A DNA stretch of 51,655 bases from an uncultured Commensalibacter sp. (GTDB lineage Bacteria; Pseudomonadota; Alphaproteobacteria; Acetobacterales; Acetobacteraceae), in contig CAMPDW010000016.1 of the NCBI GenBank assembly GCA_946699565.1, positions 1 through 51,655 on the forward strand. Reading direction: 5' to 3'. The notes under the pieces were generated by a model. That model had not been told where the DNA came from. It made no database searches and saw only the letters and a list, made by a program, of their open reading frames with translations. Below are positions 17,944 to 27,922 of the stretch, piece after piece; within the stretch, counting starts at the first letter, position 1, and the number at the start of each line of letters is the position of its first letter. The translations under genes and the position numbers were made by a program.

Positions 17944-19232
17944 GAATGTTCTCTTTTATAAACGCGATGTCCTGATTTCCAAGTTCCTAATACTATTCCA
18001 GGTAAAATACGATTATCAAAAGGGGTATTTTGAGCTCGTCCTGGTAATTTTCCAGCCTGCACTTGCCAGTTTTGATCCGGATCAAATAGACATAAATCTG
18101 CAATGCTTCCTTTGGCAAGTGTACCAATGGATTGTCGAAGAATTCTTGCAGGATTGCAACATAATAAGGAAATTGCCTGAGGTAGCGTTAAATTACCATT
18201 TTTAACTTGAATAAGGGTGACACTTAACAAGGTTACCAATCCTGTTCCACCTGGTGCTGCCTCTGCAAAAGGCAATCGTTTATCATCTACATCCCGAGGT
18301 AAATGATCCGAAGCGATGGCATCAATGGTACCATCAATTAATCCTTGGCAGATCGCTAAACGATCTGCTTCAGAACGAAGAGGAGGTGATAATTTTGCAT
18401 AAGTTCTAAAATCACCAATGGACTCTTCATTAAGATCAAAATAAACAGGTGCAGTATCGCAGCTTATGTTAAGACCTTTTGCCTTAGCCTGTCGAATAAG
18501 ATCAAGTCCTTCAGCGGTTGAAATATGTCCAAAATGTAATCGACAATTTGTTTGTTCAGCTAGTCGCAAATCACGAGCAATCATTATTGCTTCGGCTGCT
18601 GTTGGGACTGAGGGTAAACCAAGTCGTGTAGCTAATATACTTTCAGTTGCGCTGCTATTTTTTGCAAGGCTAGGGTCTTCTGGATGCTGAATAATTAAAC
18701 CATCAAATCCACTGGCATAAAGCATTGTTTGCAACATCAATTTTGTATTTGCTAAGGCTCTATCACCATCTGTAAAACCGATAGCTCCGGCTTCTTGTAA
18801 AAGTTCAATTTCAGCAAGTTCTTGACCTTCACACCCGACACTTAAGGCACCATAGGGTAAAATGGATACAGATTTGGTTGCTTCACCTTTGGCTTTGAGC
18901 AAGGTAACAAGTGCAGGATTATCGATAGCAGGTTTACTGTTGGGAAGAATAGCCATGGTCGTGATTCCACCTGCAGCTGCAGCTTCAGCTGCGGTAGCGA
19001 TAGTTTCTCGATATTCATATCCCGGTTCCCCGACGGTGACGCGCATATCAACCAAACCAGGGCAAAGGATTGAACCTTGACCATCAATAATTTCACAATC
19101 TTCTGGTTGACCTTCTGTTGTTGGAAGGTCAACTCCTACAATTTTATCATTTTTAACAAGTAACTTACCAGGTTGATCTATTCCAGATTGTGGATCAATT
19201 AAACGAACATTGGTAAAAAGAATTGGTTTCAT
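17940..19232 (-). CDS. pyrC: Dihydroorotase-like protein without the metal-binding histidines (pseudo-dihydroorotase partner of PyrB)
   Basis: The 430-residue product has the amidohydrolase fold of type I dihydroorotase. The normal HxH metal motif after PGL(I/V)D is replaced by R64-V-T66 ([20 protein letters not shown]), and the EVTPHH region reads [13 protein letters not shown], so several zinc ligands are missing. The late aspartate in IASDHLP is kept. Such catalytically dead homologues beside pyrB are known in several bacteria as partners that assemble or stabilise aspartate transcarbamoylase, and the ARVxVGEPG form is common in alphaproteobacteria. A catalytic dihydroorotase should be encoded elsewhere. 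It overlaps pyrB by 4 bases. Confidence 0.88.
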   Translation of the reverse strand: MKPILFTNVRLIDPQSGIDQPGKLLVKNDKIVGVDLPTTEGQPEDCEIIDGQGSILCPGLVDMRVTVGEPGYEYRETIATAAEAAAAGGITTMAILPNSKPAIDNPALVTLLKAKGEATKSVSILPYGALSVGCEGQELAEIELLQEAGAIGFTDGDRALANTKLMLQTMLYASGFDGLIIQHPEDPSLAKNSSATESILATRLGLPSVPTAAEAIMIARDLRLAEQTNCRLHFGHISTAEGLDLIRQAKAKGLNISCDTAPVYFDLNEESIGDFRTYAKLSPPLRSEADRLAICQGLIDGTIDAIASDHLPRDVDDKRLPFAEAAPGGTGLVTLLSVTLIQVKNGNLTLPQAISLLCCNPARILRQSIGTLAKGSIADLCLFDPDQNWQVQAGKLPGRAQNTPFDNRILPGIVLGTWKSGHRVYKREHS

Positions 19233-20164
19233 GGTTGTGCCTTTATATGAGAAAATTTTTCAAGCACTGCCATTCTGACTGCCACACCCATTTCAACTTG
19301 TTCTTGAATGACACTTTGATGTGGATCATCAGCAACGTGGCTATCAATTTCAATGCCACGATTCAGGGGACCGGGATGCATAACTAGGGCATTTGATTTG
19401 GCAAGATTCAATCGTCTGCGATCTAAACCAAAAAAGCGAAAATATTCACGTGTACTTGGTATTAATCCAGCACTCATCCGTTCACGTTGTAAACGTAACA
19501 TCATGATAATGTCGACATTTTTAATTCCATCATCCATGGAATAATAAGGTGTGGCTCCCATTTTACTGATTGATGAAGGTAATAAAGTCCTTGGTCCGAT
19601 AACTCTTACATTACATCCCATTGTATTTAAAAGGATGATATTTGATCGTGCAACGCGACTATGTGCAATATCGCCACAAATCGCAACAGTTAAACCAGAT
19701 AATTTGCCAAAATGTCGGCGAATTGTCAAAGCATCTAGTAATGCTTGCGTAGGATGTTCATGTGTTCCATCCCCCGCATTAATTACGCTAGCATCAACTT
19801 TTTGAGCTAATAACGCAGGGGCCCCAGATTGGGCATGACGAATGACCAATAGGTCGGCCCGCATTGCATTTAAGGTATAGGCTGTATCAAGGAGTGTTTC
19901 TCCTTTGCTGACTGAAGAAGTAGAAACAGACATGTTAATGACATCTGCTCCAAGCCGTTTCCCAGCAAGTTCGAATGAAGTTCGAGTGCGTGTACTATTT
20001 TCAAAAAAGAGGGTGATTAAAGTACGTTCCCTTAATAGATTACGAGGGGTTTTACGGGAACGATTTAATAAAGCATAATTTTCAGCCCGATCTAGTAAAA
20101 TTTCGATTTGTTCAGCAGGAAGCCCTTCTATACCGAGAAAATGCTGCCCAAAGGATTTATCCAT
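19229..20164 (-). CDS. pyrB: Aspartate carbamoyltransferase catalytic subunit
   Basis: PyrB joins carbamoyl phosphate and aspartate to make carbamoyl-aspartate in pyrimidine synthesis. It has 311 residues, full length. The carbamoyl-phosphate motif STRTRTSFE is at 57-65, with [14 protein letters not shown] and [12 protein letters not shown] following. The C-terminus has the aspartate-binding [11 protein letters not shown]. The neighbouring PyrC-like protein lacks a catalytic site and probably forms a complex with it. The start overlaps the gltX stop by 8 bases, so it belongs to the gltX-pyrB-pyrC-plsY unit. No pyrI is visible. Confidence 0.96.
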   Translation of the reverse strand: MDKSFGQHFLGIEGLPAEQIEILLDRAENYALLNRSRKTPRNLLRERTLITLFFENSTRTRTSFELAGKRLGADVINMSVSTSSVSKGETLLDTAYTLNAMRADLLVIRHAQSGAPALLAQKVDASVINAGDGTHEHPTQALLDALTIRRHFGKLSGLTVAICGDIAHSRVARSNIILLNTMGCNVRVIGPRTLLPSSISKMGATPYYSMDDGIKNVDIIMMLRLQRERMSAGLIPSTREYFRFFGLDRRRLNLAKSNALVMHPGPLNRGIEIDSHVADDPHQSVIQEQVEMGVAVRMAVLEKFSHIKAQP

Positions 20165-21560
20165 TGATAATGGCTCCTAATCTAGCTAGAACTTCATTTT
20201 TACCTAACGCAAAAAGAGTATCATCAATACCTGGAGATATTGTGTTGCCTGTTATGGCGGCACGTAAAGGTTGGGCTACTTTACCCAATTTTAATTTTTC
20301 CTTTTGAGCAAATTCATGCAAACAGTGATTGATTGAATCCTTCGTAAAATTCGGTAACTTATTAAGTTCTATAGCAAGTTTTTTTAACAAGATACGATTA
20401 CCATCATTTAATAATTTCTGTGCCTTGTCCGTAAAGTTTAATGGAATTGTCATGCAAAGAAAAGCTGCATTCTCTGCTAATTCATTTAAATTTTTAGCTC
20501 GTTCTTTTAAACTGGGCATAAGTTTTAATATTTTTTGTTGGTTTTGTTCATCAAGTTTCAAATTGTTACGTTTGTTCAGACGTGATAAAATTTTTTTACA
20601 GAGTCTTTTACTGTCAGCTTGGCGTAACCAATAGGCATTGATATGATTTAATTTTGTATAATCCATTCGGGAAGGGGAACGTCCAACACCATCCAAATCG
20701 AAAAGTTTGATCTGTTCTTCTCGACTCAAAATTTCATCATCTCCATGTCCCCAACCTAATCGAAGCAAATAATTACAAAGGGCTTCGGGGAGGTAGCCTT
20801 CATCACGAAATTCCATAACTGAACTTGCACCATGACGTTTGGATAATTTAGCACCATCAGGACCATGAATAAGGGGAAGATGAGCAAATTGTGGAATTTC
20901 CCATCCCATAGCGTGATAAATCATTAATTGTCGAAAACTATTGGTTAAATGATCATCACCACGGATAACATGTGTGATATTCATATCATGATCATCACAA
21001 ACAACCGCATGTTGATAGGTTGGTGTACTATCTGCTCGTAAAATAATCATGTCATCAAGCTCAATGTTTCCAACAGTTACATCACCTTGTACAAGATCAT
21101 GTATAATCGTTTTACCTTCTCTGGGTGCTTTAATACGTATTGTGTAAGGTGTATTGGGAGGAGCCTCGGATGGATCACGATCTCGCCAATATCCATTGTA
21201 ACGGGGTGGTTTACCTTCTACCTTGGCTTTGGTACGCATTTCAGCTAACTCTTCAGGCGTGCAAAAACATTTATAAGCTTTTCCAGTTTCAAGAAGATGT
21301 AGAGCGATTTCCTGGTGTCGTTTAATTCTTGTTGATTGATAAACAGGTGGTTTGTCAGGGATCAAACCCATCCACGCTAATCCATCTAGGATAACATCAA
21401 CTGCTTGTTGAGTTGAACGCTCTCGATCAGTATCTTCAATACGAAGAAGGAATTCGCCGTGATAATGTTTGGCGTAAAGGTAATTAAAAAGAGCAGCACG
21501 AGCATTACCAATATGAAGTAATCCCGTTGGACTTGGGGCAAAACGTGTACGAACAGTCAT
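20157..21560 (-). CDS. gltX: Glutamyl-tRNA synthetase, first copy
   Basis: This class I synthetase charges tRNA with glutamate. It has 467 residues. The HIGH-type motif is HIGN (16-19) and the KMSKS-type motif is KLSKRHG (238-244). The CFCTPEEL segment near 98 is the usual zinc-site region. A second, divergent gltX lies at 44066. In alphaproteobacteria with two copies and no GlnRS, the two enzymes can differ in use of tRNA-Glu and tRNA-Gln, the latter feeding GatCAB amidation. Which role this copy has cannot be told from sequence alone. Confidence 0.95.
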   Translation of the reverse strand: MTVRTRFAPSPTGLLHIGNARAALFNYLYAKHYHGEFLLRIEDTDRERSTQQAVDVILDGLAWMGLIPDKPPVYQSTRIKRHQEIALHLLETGKAYKCFCTPEELAEMRTKAKVEGKPPRYNGYWRDRDPSEAPPNTPYTIRIKAPREGKTIIHDLVQGDVTVGNIELDDMIILRADSTPTYQHAVVCDDHDMNITHVIRGDDHLTNSFRQLMIYHAMGWEIPQFAHLPLIHGPDGAKLSKRHGASSVMEFRDEGYLPEALCNYLLRLGWGHGDDEILSREEQIKLFDLDGVGRSPSRMDYTKLNHINAYWLRQADSKRLCKKILSRLNKRNNLKLDEQNQQKILKLMPSLKERAKNLNELAENAAFLCMTIPLNFTDKAQKLLNDGNRILLKKLAIELNKLPNFTKDSINHCLHEFAQKEKLKLGKVAQPLRAAITGNTISPGIDDTLFALGKNEVLARLGAIING

Positions 21561-21659
21561 GAGTGTCTTTCTTGCACCTAGAATAAAAATGATTTTGAAT
21601 TATTGATTATATTAATTATTAAAAAGAAAGATATGAAGTCTAGCAAAAAAAATATTTTT

Positions 21660-23346
21660 ATGGAGTTTTTGAATCAATATTTAGCAATAATAAAATAGGT
21701 TATGGCTTATTTTGCTAAATAATCAGAATAATTAAAATTGTGGACTCCTGTAATTGTAACACTAGGATGTATGATCTATTTTTCTTTTCCAAGTGAATCT
21801 TATTTTCTAGATGAATTTATTGTTATTATATTTGGTTTGATGAGTATATTTGTTATTTGATGGCGGTATTCTACTTTTTTGAATCTTTATTAATTTCATT
21901 GTTTTATTTTTAATTAGGATGGGATTTTATCTCATATGGTTGTAAATCCAATGACGAGAGCCTTTTCATCGTTTGCCTATGCATGTGACCAAGATCAGTG
22001 GTAAAATTCGTTTATTAGTTAATTATGTTATTTTTTAGCAATTTTCTGAATTTTAACAGAAAGAATGGCAAAGATTCATATTATTTACTTTGTTTTGGTT
22101 TTATAACTATTTAAGTAGGGGATTGGATAAAGGCAAGAATGATGTTAAGGTATCTTTTCTTACCCGTTAGAGAAACTATTATGATTTACAATTTCATACC
22201 CGGTTTATGCTTTATTATCAATCAAGGTGGTTAAAAAAAGTTGTAAAACTTCTAATATGAAAAATACCTAAAAAATCGCTTAATGAATAGGGTAAATTTT
22301 ACCCGATGAATCGGGGGAAATTATTCAAATTCTATTAACAGATATAGTTTCAACCTTATCAAAAAAAGATCGTTATGTTTTTGCCATTGTTCGATTGGTG
22401 CATTTATTAGCAATTGTTGGTTTACATTTGGGCACTGTTATGTTGGTTGTAATTGGTTCAACACGATGGGTTGTTATTTCGAAGTGAATATATTGCTTTA
22501 TACTGGTCTGTAAAAGCAATTGCATTATTTATTAGGTGGAGTGCTGGATGTGCTTATCTTCTTTTGGCAGGGTTTTATTTGCCAGCCGTACGTAGTCTGA
22601 TCATGATAAGCTTAATAATGGATTACCTTATTTTTTAATCGTCGGGTTATATTGATGCATAATTTGATGCTGGCATCTTTGCTTATTTTAATTATAATAC
22701 TTTATTCTCTTATTCCAATGAAAGATATAATAAACTTGGGTTTATTAAGTTATTTTATAGGATTATATATTTTATGTTTAATCATAGCCTGATTGAAAAC
22801 TGTCGGATTAATTTTGATCACGTTTAGGGTGGGATCTTGTGTATGGAGTAAAGTCCTGATCTTGTAACATCTGCAGATAGCCAGATGGTCGTTTTTCGAC
22901 GAACTGAAAGGTTATGGTTGGTTCGTCAGTGTGGTTGTAATGCTTATACAATTGAAGGATGGAAACATTATTCTAGGTGCACTGAATGTTGAATTCATTA
23001 ATTCTTTTACGCATGAGAAAAATATGATTTGTCGGGATTTTTATTGTAAATATTTGGATAAAAAAATACTGATAATTTTAAAGAACTAAAAGAGATTTAT
23101 TCAAAAGTTAATCTTTGTTATGATGCATTACGTTTAGTGGTTTCATTATTGTGAGATCACCATTTTTGTTCTGGTACACCTTTCATTGGCAAAGAGAAAA
23201 ATTGGATAAAAGGATCCTATGGCGTTTGGTTAAAACAAAAATCTCTTAAAATAAAAAATGATTTATCAAATAGAGGGAATCGTTTGTAGGTTATGGAACC
23301 AATTAAACGAAGTATTCCGAATTTATCTCTTGTATTAATGGAATAA
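21660..23346 (+). pseudogene. comEC: Decayed competence protein ComEC/Rec2
   Basis: This 1.7 kb region has no long frame but keeps ComEC order and signatures across frames. The N-terminal part gives MEFLNQYLAIIK then VIVTLGCMIYFSFPSES. The core reads LTDIVSTLSKKDRYVFAIV and HLLAIVGLHLGTVMLVVIGS, the AxSGLHI motif of the ComEC channel, near 22320-22460. SEYIALYWSVKAIALFIRW and LPAVRSLIMISL follow near 22480-22610. Near 22850 it has a metallo-lactamase-like tail (SADSQMVVFRRTERLWLVRQCG), ending with NRGNR and LSLVLME before TAA at 23344. Many stops and frameshifts are present and the total is shorter than intact ComEC. ComEC carries DNA across the inner membrane in transformation. Divergent orientation to gltX is the usual alphaproteobacterial arrangement. 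Confidence 0.88.
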
Positions 23347-23347
23347 T

Positions 23348-24034
23348 TTAAATGGGAGCTATATTTTTACTTGGATAATGACAAACTTGTACAACAGAAC
23401 AATGCCAACATTCTGGTTTTTTAGCTTTGCAACAATATCGACCATGTAAAATTAACCAATGATGTGCTTTGATGATCAATTCTTGAGGTATGATTTTAAC
23501 TAGTTTTTTTTCAACATCTAAAGGCGTTTTACCTGAGGCTAGACCTGTTCTGTTTCCTATTCTGAAAATATGAGTATCGACAGCCATGGTGGGTTGGTTA
23601 AAGGCAATACTTAAAACGACATTAGCTGTTTTTCGACCAACACCAGGTAAGGTTTCCAATGCTTCTCTTGTTTGTGGAATTTCACCATTGTAATTTTTAA
23701 TCAATTGTTTAGAAAGTAAAATGATATTACGAGATTTTGCACGCCACAATCCAATAGAATTAATGTAAGGGATAAGCTTTTCTTCACCCAATGCGACCAT
23801 TGCTTTGGGTGTGGAGGCAATTTTGAATAATTTTTCCGTAGCTTTATTCACAGAAACATCAGTTGCCTGAGCGGATAAAACAACTGAAACAAGCAGCGTA
23901 TAAGGCGAGCTATAATGAAGTTCTGTTTTGGCATCAGGACGAGCTTCAGCAAGAAGACGAATAAATTCCTTAATTTCTTTGGAATTCATAGTTTTACATT
24001 TGGCTGTGTCTTTTTTGGAAGAAGTTACAGGCAT
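23348..24034 (-). CDS. nth: Endonuclease III
   Basis: This DNA glycosylase/AP lyase removes oxidised pyrimidines. The ATG at 24034 (MPVTSSKK) is chosen because it lies 13 bases after the stop of the upstream HIT gene; a longer in-frame start at 24124 would overlap that gene heavily. It has 228 residues. The helix-hairpin-helix LPGVGRKTANV carries the catalytic lysine (K135), and D153 is in AVDTHIFR. The 4Fe-4S ligands C202, C209, C212 and C218 show the C-x6-C-x2-C-x5-C spacing. It is the last gene of the his operon and ends 1 base from the comEC relic. Confidence 0.95.
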   Translation of the reverse strand: MPVTSSKKDTAKCKTMNSKEIKEFIRLLAEARPDAKTELHYSSPYTLLVSVVLSAQATDVSVNKATEKLFKIASTPKAMVALGEEKLIPYINSIGLWRAKSRNIILLSKQLIKNYNGEIPQTREALETLPGVGRKTANVVLSIAFNQPTMAVDTHIFRIGNRTGLASGKTPLDVEKKLVKIIPQELIIKAHHWLILHGRYCCKAKKPECWHCSVVQVCHYPSKNIAPI

Positions 24035-24047
24035 AGGAATAATTAGA

Positions 24048-24413
24048 TCAGATAAAAGGTAATTTTTCCCCACCAAGAATATGGATATGGAAATGAAAGA
24101 TCTCTTGACCAGCATTTTTACCAATATTACTGATGATTCTATAACCTTTTTCTTTTAAATCCAACAAATTGGCAACATGAGAAACAGCTTTAGTTAAAGC
24201 AACGATTTCTTCTGGAGCAGCACGTTGGGCAAAATCATCATAGGAAATATAAGGATTTTTTGGAATGATTAAAGCATGAATAGGAGCTTTAGGCGCAACA
24301 TCATAAAAAGCGAGGACATATTCATTTTCATAAATGGTTTTAGCAGGTATTTCTTTATTTAAGATTTTGGCAAAGATATTTTTTGTATCATAAGTATTAG
24401 AAGAGGATTGCAT
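24048..24413 (-). CDS. HIT-family (histidine triad) nucleotide-binding protein
   Basis: This 121-residue HINT-type protein has the active-site triad H107-F-H109-I-H111 near its end and the typical start (IFAKILNKEIPAKTIYENEYVLAFYDVAPKAPIHALIIPK). The family hydrolyses adenosine phosphoramidates. It lies 8 bases after hisE and before nth in the histidine operon. hisE-HIT adjacency is common in alphaproteobacteria, so it is probably a conserved passenger and not a histidine enzyme. Confidence 0.93.
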   Translation of the reverse strand: MQSSSNTYDTKNIFAKILNKEIPAKTIYENEYVLAFYDVAPKAPIHALIIPKNPYISYDDFAQRAAPEEIVALTKAVSHVANLLDLKEKGYRIISNIGKNAGQEIFHFHIHILGGEKLPFI

Positions 24414-24421
24414 TCTTTCAC

Positions 24422-24769
24422 CTATTCTTTTGTTGATTGCGTTTTACGCGAAATTTTTTCTTCAATTCCGCTTATTTTTTCCCTATTTTGAAGTTCAGAC
24501 CAAACTTCTTCTGGAGATACTCCTGTTATAACCCACATTGCAAGTAAATGATATAAAGTATCAGCACTTTCACTGATCAAGTTTTCTGGGTTTTTGGTCG
24601 CACATTCAATTAAACATTCTATAGCTTCTTCTCCAAATTTTTGTGCGACTTTATTAGGTCCTTTTTTTAGTAATTTAGCTGAGTAGCTTTTTTTTGGATC
24701 ATCATTTTTTCTTTTTTCTATTCTGTCATATAAACGATCTAGAATTTCGCCGTTAAGATTAGATTTCAT
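24422..24769 (-). CDS. hisE: Phosphoribosyl-ATP pyrophosphatase
   Basis: HisE hydrolyses phosphoribosyl-ATP to phosphoribosyl-AMP, the second step of histidine synthesis. It has 115 residues, an all-alpha MazG-like fold. The family pattern is [28 protein letters not shown] with the metal-binding glutamates, then [13 protein letters not shown]. It is a stand-alone protein without fused HisI. It lies 24 bases after hisF. Confidence 0.94.
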   Translation of the reverse strand: MKSNLNGEILDRLYDRIEKRKNDDPKKSYSAKLLKKGPNKVAQKFGEEAIECLIECATKNPENLISESADTLYHLLAMWVITGVSPEEVWSELQNREKISGIEEKISRKTQSTKE

Positions 24770-24793
24770 ACCATACCTATTTTTTTATTTGAA

Positions 24794-25552
24794 TTATGAT
24801 AAACGAACAGGAATATTATTATTCGCTAAAGATTGTTTGACTTGATAAATGGTGAATTGACCAAAATGGAAAACGCTAGCAGCCAATAATCCTGTGGCTC
24901 CTGTTTTGGCGCCTTCTGTAAAATGTTGGAGTTCACCCACTCCTCCTGAGGCAATAACTGGAACATGGATCACTTTATGGATTGCATTAAGAAGGTCGAG
25001 ATCGAACCCTTTACCTGTTCCATCACGATCCATACTGGTGATTAAAAGTTCACCGGCACCGCGTTTGGTCATTTCCTTTGCCCATTCAATAGCATTGATT
25101 CCTGTGGGTGTGCGACCTCCATTAATATAAACCTCCCATGAACCTTTTTGATCAGATCGAGCGTCAATAGCAACGACAATACATTGATTTCCAAATTTAT
25201 TAGCCCCTTCACTAACAAGATCTGGGTTTTTTATAGCAGCGGAATTGATGGCACATTTATCCGCACCAGCCAAAAGAAGAGAACGAATATTTTCAACGGA
25301 ACGTATGCCGCCTCCGACGGTTAAGGGTAAGAAAATTTTTTCTGCTGTTCGGTTGACGACATCAATAATGGTATTTCTGTTTTCATTACTAGCGGTAATA
25401 TCCAGAAAAATTAATTCATCTGCCCCAGCCTTGTCATAAACTAATGCTTGTTCGGCAGGATCACCTGCATCGCGTAATGAAACAAAATTAACTCCTTTAA
25501 CTACGCGACCATTTTTAACGTCGAGACAAGGTATAACACGTGTTTTTAGCAT
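24794..25552 (-). CDS. hisF: Imidazole glycerol phosphate synthase, cyclase subunit
   Basis: HisF uses ammonia from HisH to turn PRFAR into imidazole glycerol phosphate and AICAR. It has 252 residues in one TIM barrel. The catalytic D11 is in [12 protein letters not shown], and the second aspartate is in [29 protein letters not shown] and IASGGVGEL are the phosphate-binding loops. It overlaps hisA by 7 bases. Confidence 0.97.
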   Translation of the reverse strand: MLKTRVIPCLDVKNGRVVKGVNFVSLRDAGDPAEQALVYDKAGADELIFLDITASNENRNTIIDVVNRTAEKIFLPLTVGGGIRSVENIRSLLLAGADKCAINSAAIKNPDLVSEGANKFGNQCIVVAIDARSDQKGSWEVYINGGRTPTGINAIEWAKEMTKRGAGELLITSMDRDGTGKGFDLDLLNAIHKVIHVPVIASGGVGELQHFTEGAKTGATGLLAASVFHFGQFTIYQVKQSLANNNIPVRLS

Positions 25553-26307
25553 GTTGCTAATACCTTTAATGCATCATTGATATTGATCCGACCATCATAA
25601 AGTGCACGCCCAACAATTACACCCTCAATACAAGGTTCTTGATTGGCAATCGTTCTTAGTGCTTTTAAATGGTTAAGATTACCTACACCGCCGCTTGCTA
25701 TAATGGGGATATGTAAATGATGAGCAAGACCAGCTGTTTGTTCCAGATCAAGACCAGATAACATTCCATCACGTTCAATTTCTGTAAAAATAATAGCAGA
25801 TACACCACTATCTTGTAAACGTAATGCTAGATCTAATGCTTTCATCTTCGAAATTTCAGCCCATCCCTCGGTTGAAACATATCCTTTTTTGGCATCAATA
25901 CCAATGACAATGTGTTCAGGAAATTTTTTGCAAGCTTCGTAAACCAATTGAGGATTTTTTATAGCTACACTGCCAAGAATAACACGGCGTACTCCTCTTG
26001 AAAGCCAGAATTCGATCGCTTTTAAATCACGTATCCCACCGCCAAGTTGAACAGGAACTTGAGAATGGCTTAAGATTTCAGAAATGGCACCGCTATTCAT
26101 GGATTTTTTTGCAAAAGCACCATCAAGATCAACAACATGTAACCATTTACATCCTTGGTCATTCCAGTTTTGTGCTTGTTCGCCAGGGTTATCAGAATAG
26201 ATTGTTGCTTGATTCATTTCGCCTTGACGTAAGCGAACGCATTGTCCATTTTTTAAGTCAATTGCTGGATATAAGGTTAAAGCATGTTTTGTAAAAGAAT
26301 GGGTCAT
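25546..26307 (-). CDS. hisA: ProFAR isomerase
   Basis: HisA catalyses the Amadori rearrangement of ProFAR to PRFAR. It has 253 residues, a TIM barrel paralogous to HisF. D17 in [14 protein letters not shown] and the aspartate in [10 protein letters not shown] are the catalytic acids. [11 protein letters not shown] and IASGGVGNL bind the two phosphates. It is the fifth gene of the operon, between the GNAT gene and hisF. Confidence 0.97.
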   Translation of the reverse strand: MTHSFTKHALTLYPAIDLKNGQCVRLRQGEMNQATIYSDNPGEQAQNWNDQGCKWLHVVDLDGAFAKKSMNSGAISEILSHSQVPVQLGGGIRDLKAIEFWLSRGVRRVILGSVAIKNPQLVYEACKKFPEHIVIGIDAKKGYVSTEGWAEISKMKALDLALRLQDSGVSAIIFTEIERDGMLSGLDLEQTAGLAHHLHIPIIASGGVGNLNHLKALRTIANQEPCIEGVIVGRALYDGRININDALKVLATC

Positions 26308-26327
26308 TGATCAATTTCAAAGTTGAA

Positions 26328-26888
26328 TTAAAATGAAGGGGTGTTTAAAAAAGATTTATAAAGGAAAAATCCTCTTACAATTTGTCCATTGATTTTTCGA
26401 TAATAAGGATGTGTTGCCCAATGATGATATCCATTATCTAGATAAAACTGAAATAATTTTTTTTGGCTTTCATCAATCTGGACATTAATAATTGGAAAAC
26501 CGAGTTGTGCAATTGTTTGTTCAACTTTTAAAAGCAAGCGTCTGCTGATCCCCACGTTAATTGCATAAGGTGCAACTGCAAATATATTAATATAAGCGGA
26601 AATAAAGGGAGTTTCTATTTCTTTAGGGGGCGTTTCTACTTCACAAAAAGAAACTATATGTCCATCAAGACGACCTGTAAAAAGAGTTTTTTCTGGAACA
26701 AGTAAGGAACCTTTAATGTAACTTTCCAAGAGGTGTCTTGGAGGAGCCTTAACCCATCGACAATGATAACCTGCAAGAATAGCAGCTTCTATGGATTCAC
26801 AAATCGCGTGTATATCATCATCATTATTTAAGGCTGTAATATGTTCCAGGTCGATTTTAGGTAAGAGATTAGAGGTAATATTATCCAT
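26328..26888 (-). CDS. GNAT-family N-acetyltransferase-like protein in the his operon
   Basis: This 186-residue protein shows the GNAT pattern. A beta strand (ISAYINIFAVAPYAINVGISRRLLLKVEQTI) carries the acetyl-CoA loop region, then NVQIDESQKKLFQFYLDNGYHHWATHPYYRKI is the C-terminal GNAT half. The usual Q/RxxGxG/A loop is relaxed here (INVGIS). The substrate is unknown. It lies between hisH and hisA with an 18-base gap to hisH, so it is co-transcribed with histidine genes. A role in histidine synthesis is not implied. Confidence 0.75.
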   Translation of the reverse strand: MDNITSNLLPKIDLEHITALNNDDDIHAICESIEAAILAGYHCRWVKAPPRHLLESYIKGSLLVPEKTLFTGRLDGHIVSFCEVETPPKEIETPFISAYINIFAVAPYAINVGISRRLLLKVEQTIAQLGFPIINVQIDESQKKLFQFYLDNGYHHWATHPYYRKINGQIVRGFFLYKSFLNTPSF

Positions 26889-26906
26889 ATCATTTAAAAC
26901 AATTCA

Positions 26907-27563
26907 TTAAGGGAAAGAGGTATTCCATTTTAAAAAATTAGCTAAAAGATGTAATCCAACTTGTTGACTTTTTTCGACATGAAATTGTGTTCCGATGACA
27001 TTTTTTTGGGCAATAATGGCTGGAACTGTAATTCCGTATTCTGTAGAAGCAATAATATCATGAGGGTCTGCATCATATAAAGCATAGGAATGAACGAAAT
27101 ATGCATGATCTTTAGGTTTAATTCCTTGCAAGACTGGATGAGAATTTTCTATGAAATTCAATTCATTCCACCCCATTTGTGGTAGAGGTAGACCATGACT
27201 ATTAATTTTTTTAATTGTTCCTTTTACCCATCCGAAACCTTGTGTTGTATGATGTTCTAAACCCTGCTCAGCCATAAGCTGCATACCAACACAGATGCCT
27301 AGGAAAGGTGTTCCTTGTAGAATCTTTTTTTCTAATGTTTCGAGTAAAAGTGGGATTCTTTTTAAACCATCCATGCAATCAGCAAAGGCACCTTGACCAG
27401 GTAATACAAGACGATCAGCATTCATAATTTGTTGAGGGTTATTTGAAATTTGTACATGGACAGGTAAATTTATTGTTTGAGCTGCAGCAATCAGGGCACG
27501 CTGGGCAGAAGCAAGATTGCCTCCATTATAATCAATAACAATAATATTTTGCGTTTGTTTCAT
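26907..27563 (-). CDS. hisH: Imidazole glycerol phosphate synthase, glutaminase subunit
   Basis: HisH hydrolyses glutamine and channels ammonia to HisF. It has 218 residues, a class I glutamine amidotransferase. The triad is visible: C91 in LGICVGMQLM, H195 and E197 in GTQFHVEKSQ. The oxyanion-strand motif is LPGQGAFADCM. The start overlaps the stop of the DUF2628 gene by 4 bases. Confidence 0.97.
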   Translation of the reverse strand: MKQTQNIIVIDYNGGNLASAQRALIAAAQTINLPVHVQISNNPQQIMNADRLVLPGQGAFADCMDGLKRIPLLLETLEKKILQGTPFLGICVGMQLMAEQGLEHHTTQGFGWVKGTIKKINSHGLPLPQMGWNELNFIENSHPVLQGIKPKDHAYFVHSYALYDADPHDIIASTEYGITVPAIIAQKNVIGTQFHVEKSQQVGLHLLANFLKWNTSFP

Positions 27564-27922
27564 AAACTTAAAGTATGTTTCAGATTAGGTTCTTGATCAA
27601 GTAAACGTAAAAATGCGAATTTTTTATTAGGTGCGCCTACCACTGTTCTTAAATTCCATCCCGACCATTTTAATTCTGTTCTTTGAAAATGATAGGCAAA
27701 ACAGCCAATTAAAAAATGAATAAAACCCATGATGATGATAGAAGGATGGCACCATATTACCAAAGAAAAACATAGATTTAAGAGAATGAGCCCATGAATC
27801 CAGCTCTTTTGGAGAAAAAGACCAAAAGGTCCAAGAATAAATACTATCCATGAAAATCCTTCTGGGACGAGTTTTATTTCTGTAGGATAGGATTGATTTG
27901 TATAAACCGTAAAATACTTCAT
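27560..27922 (-). CDS. DUF2628-family small membrane protein in the his operon
   Basis: This 120-residue protein has hydrophobic segments at about 24-37, 43-56 and 62-75. It starts MKYFTVYTN, has the FSWIVFILGPFGLFLQKSWIHGL pattern of DUF2628 proteins, and ends with a soluble tail (GWNLRTVVGAPNKKFAFLRLL). Its function is unknown. It overlaps both hisB and hisH by 4 bases, so it is tightly coupled between them, an arrangement also recalled from other alphaproteobacteria. Confidence 0.8.
   Translation of the reverse strand: MKYFTVYTNQSYPTEIKLVPEGFSWIVFILGPFGLFLQKSWIHGLILLNLCFSLVIWCHPSIIIMGFIHFLIGCFAYHFQRTELKWSGWNLRTVVGAPNKKFAFLRLLDQEPNLKHTLSL

Noticed and set aside
22453-22638. Short plus-strand frame inside the comEC relic
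   Set aside because: It matches ComEC only as a fragment between frameshifts and is part of the pseudogene, not a gene of its own.
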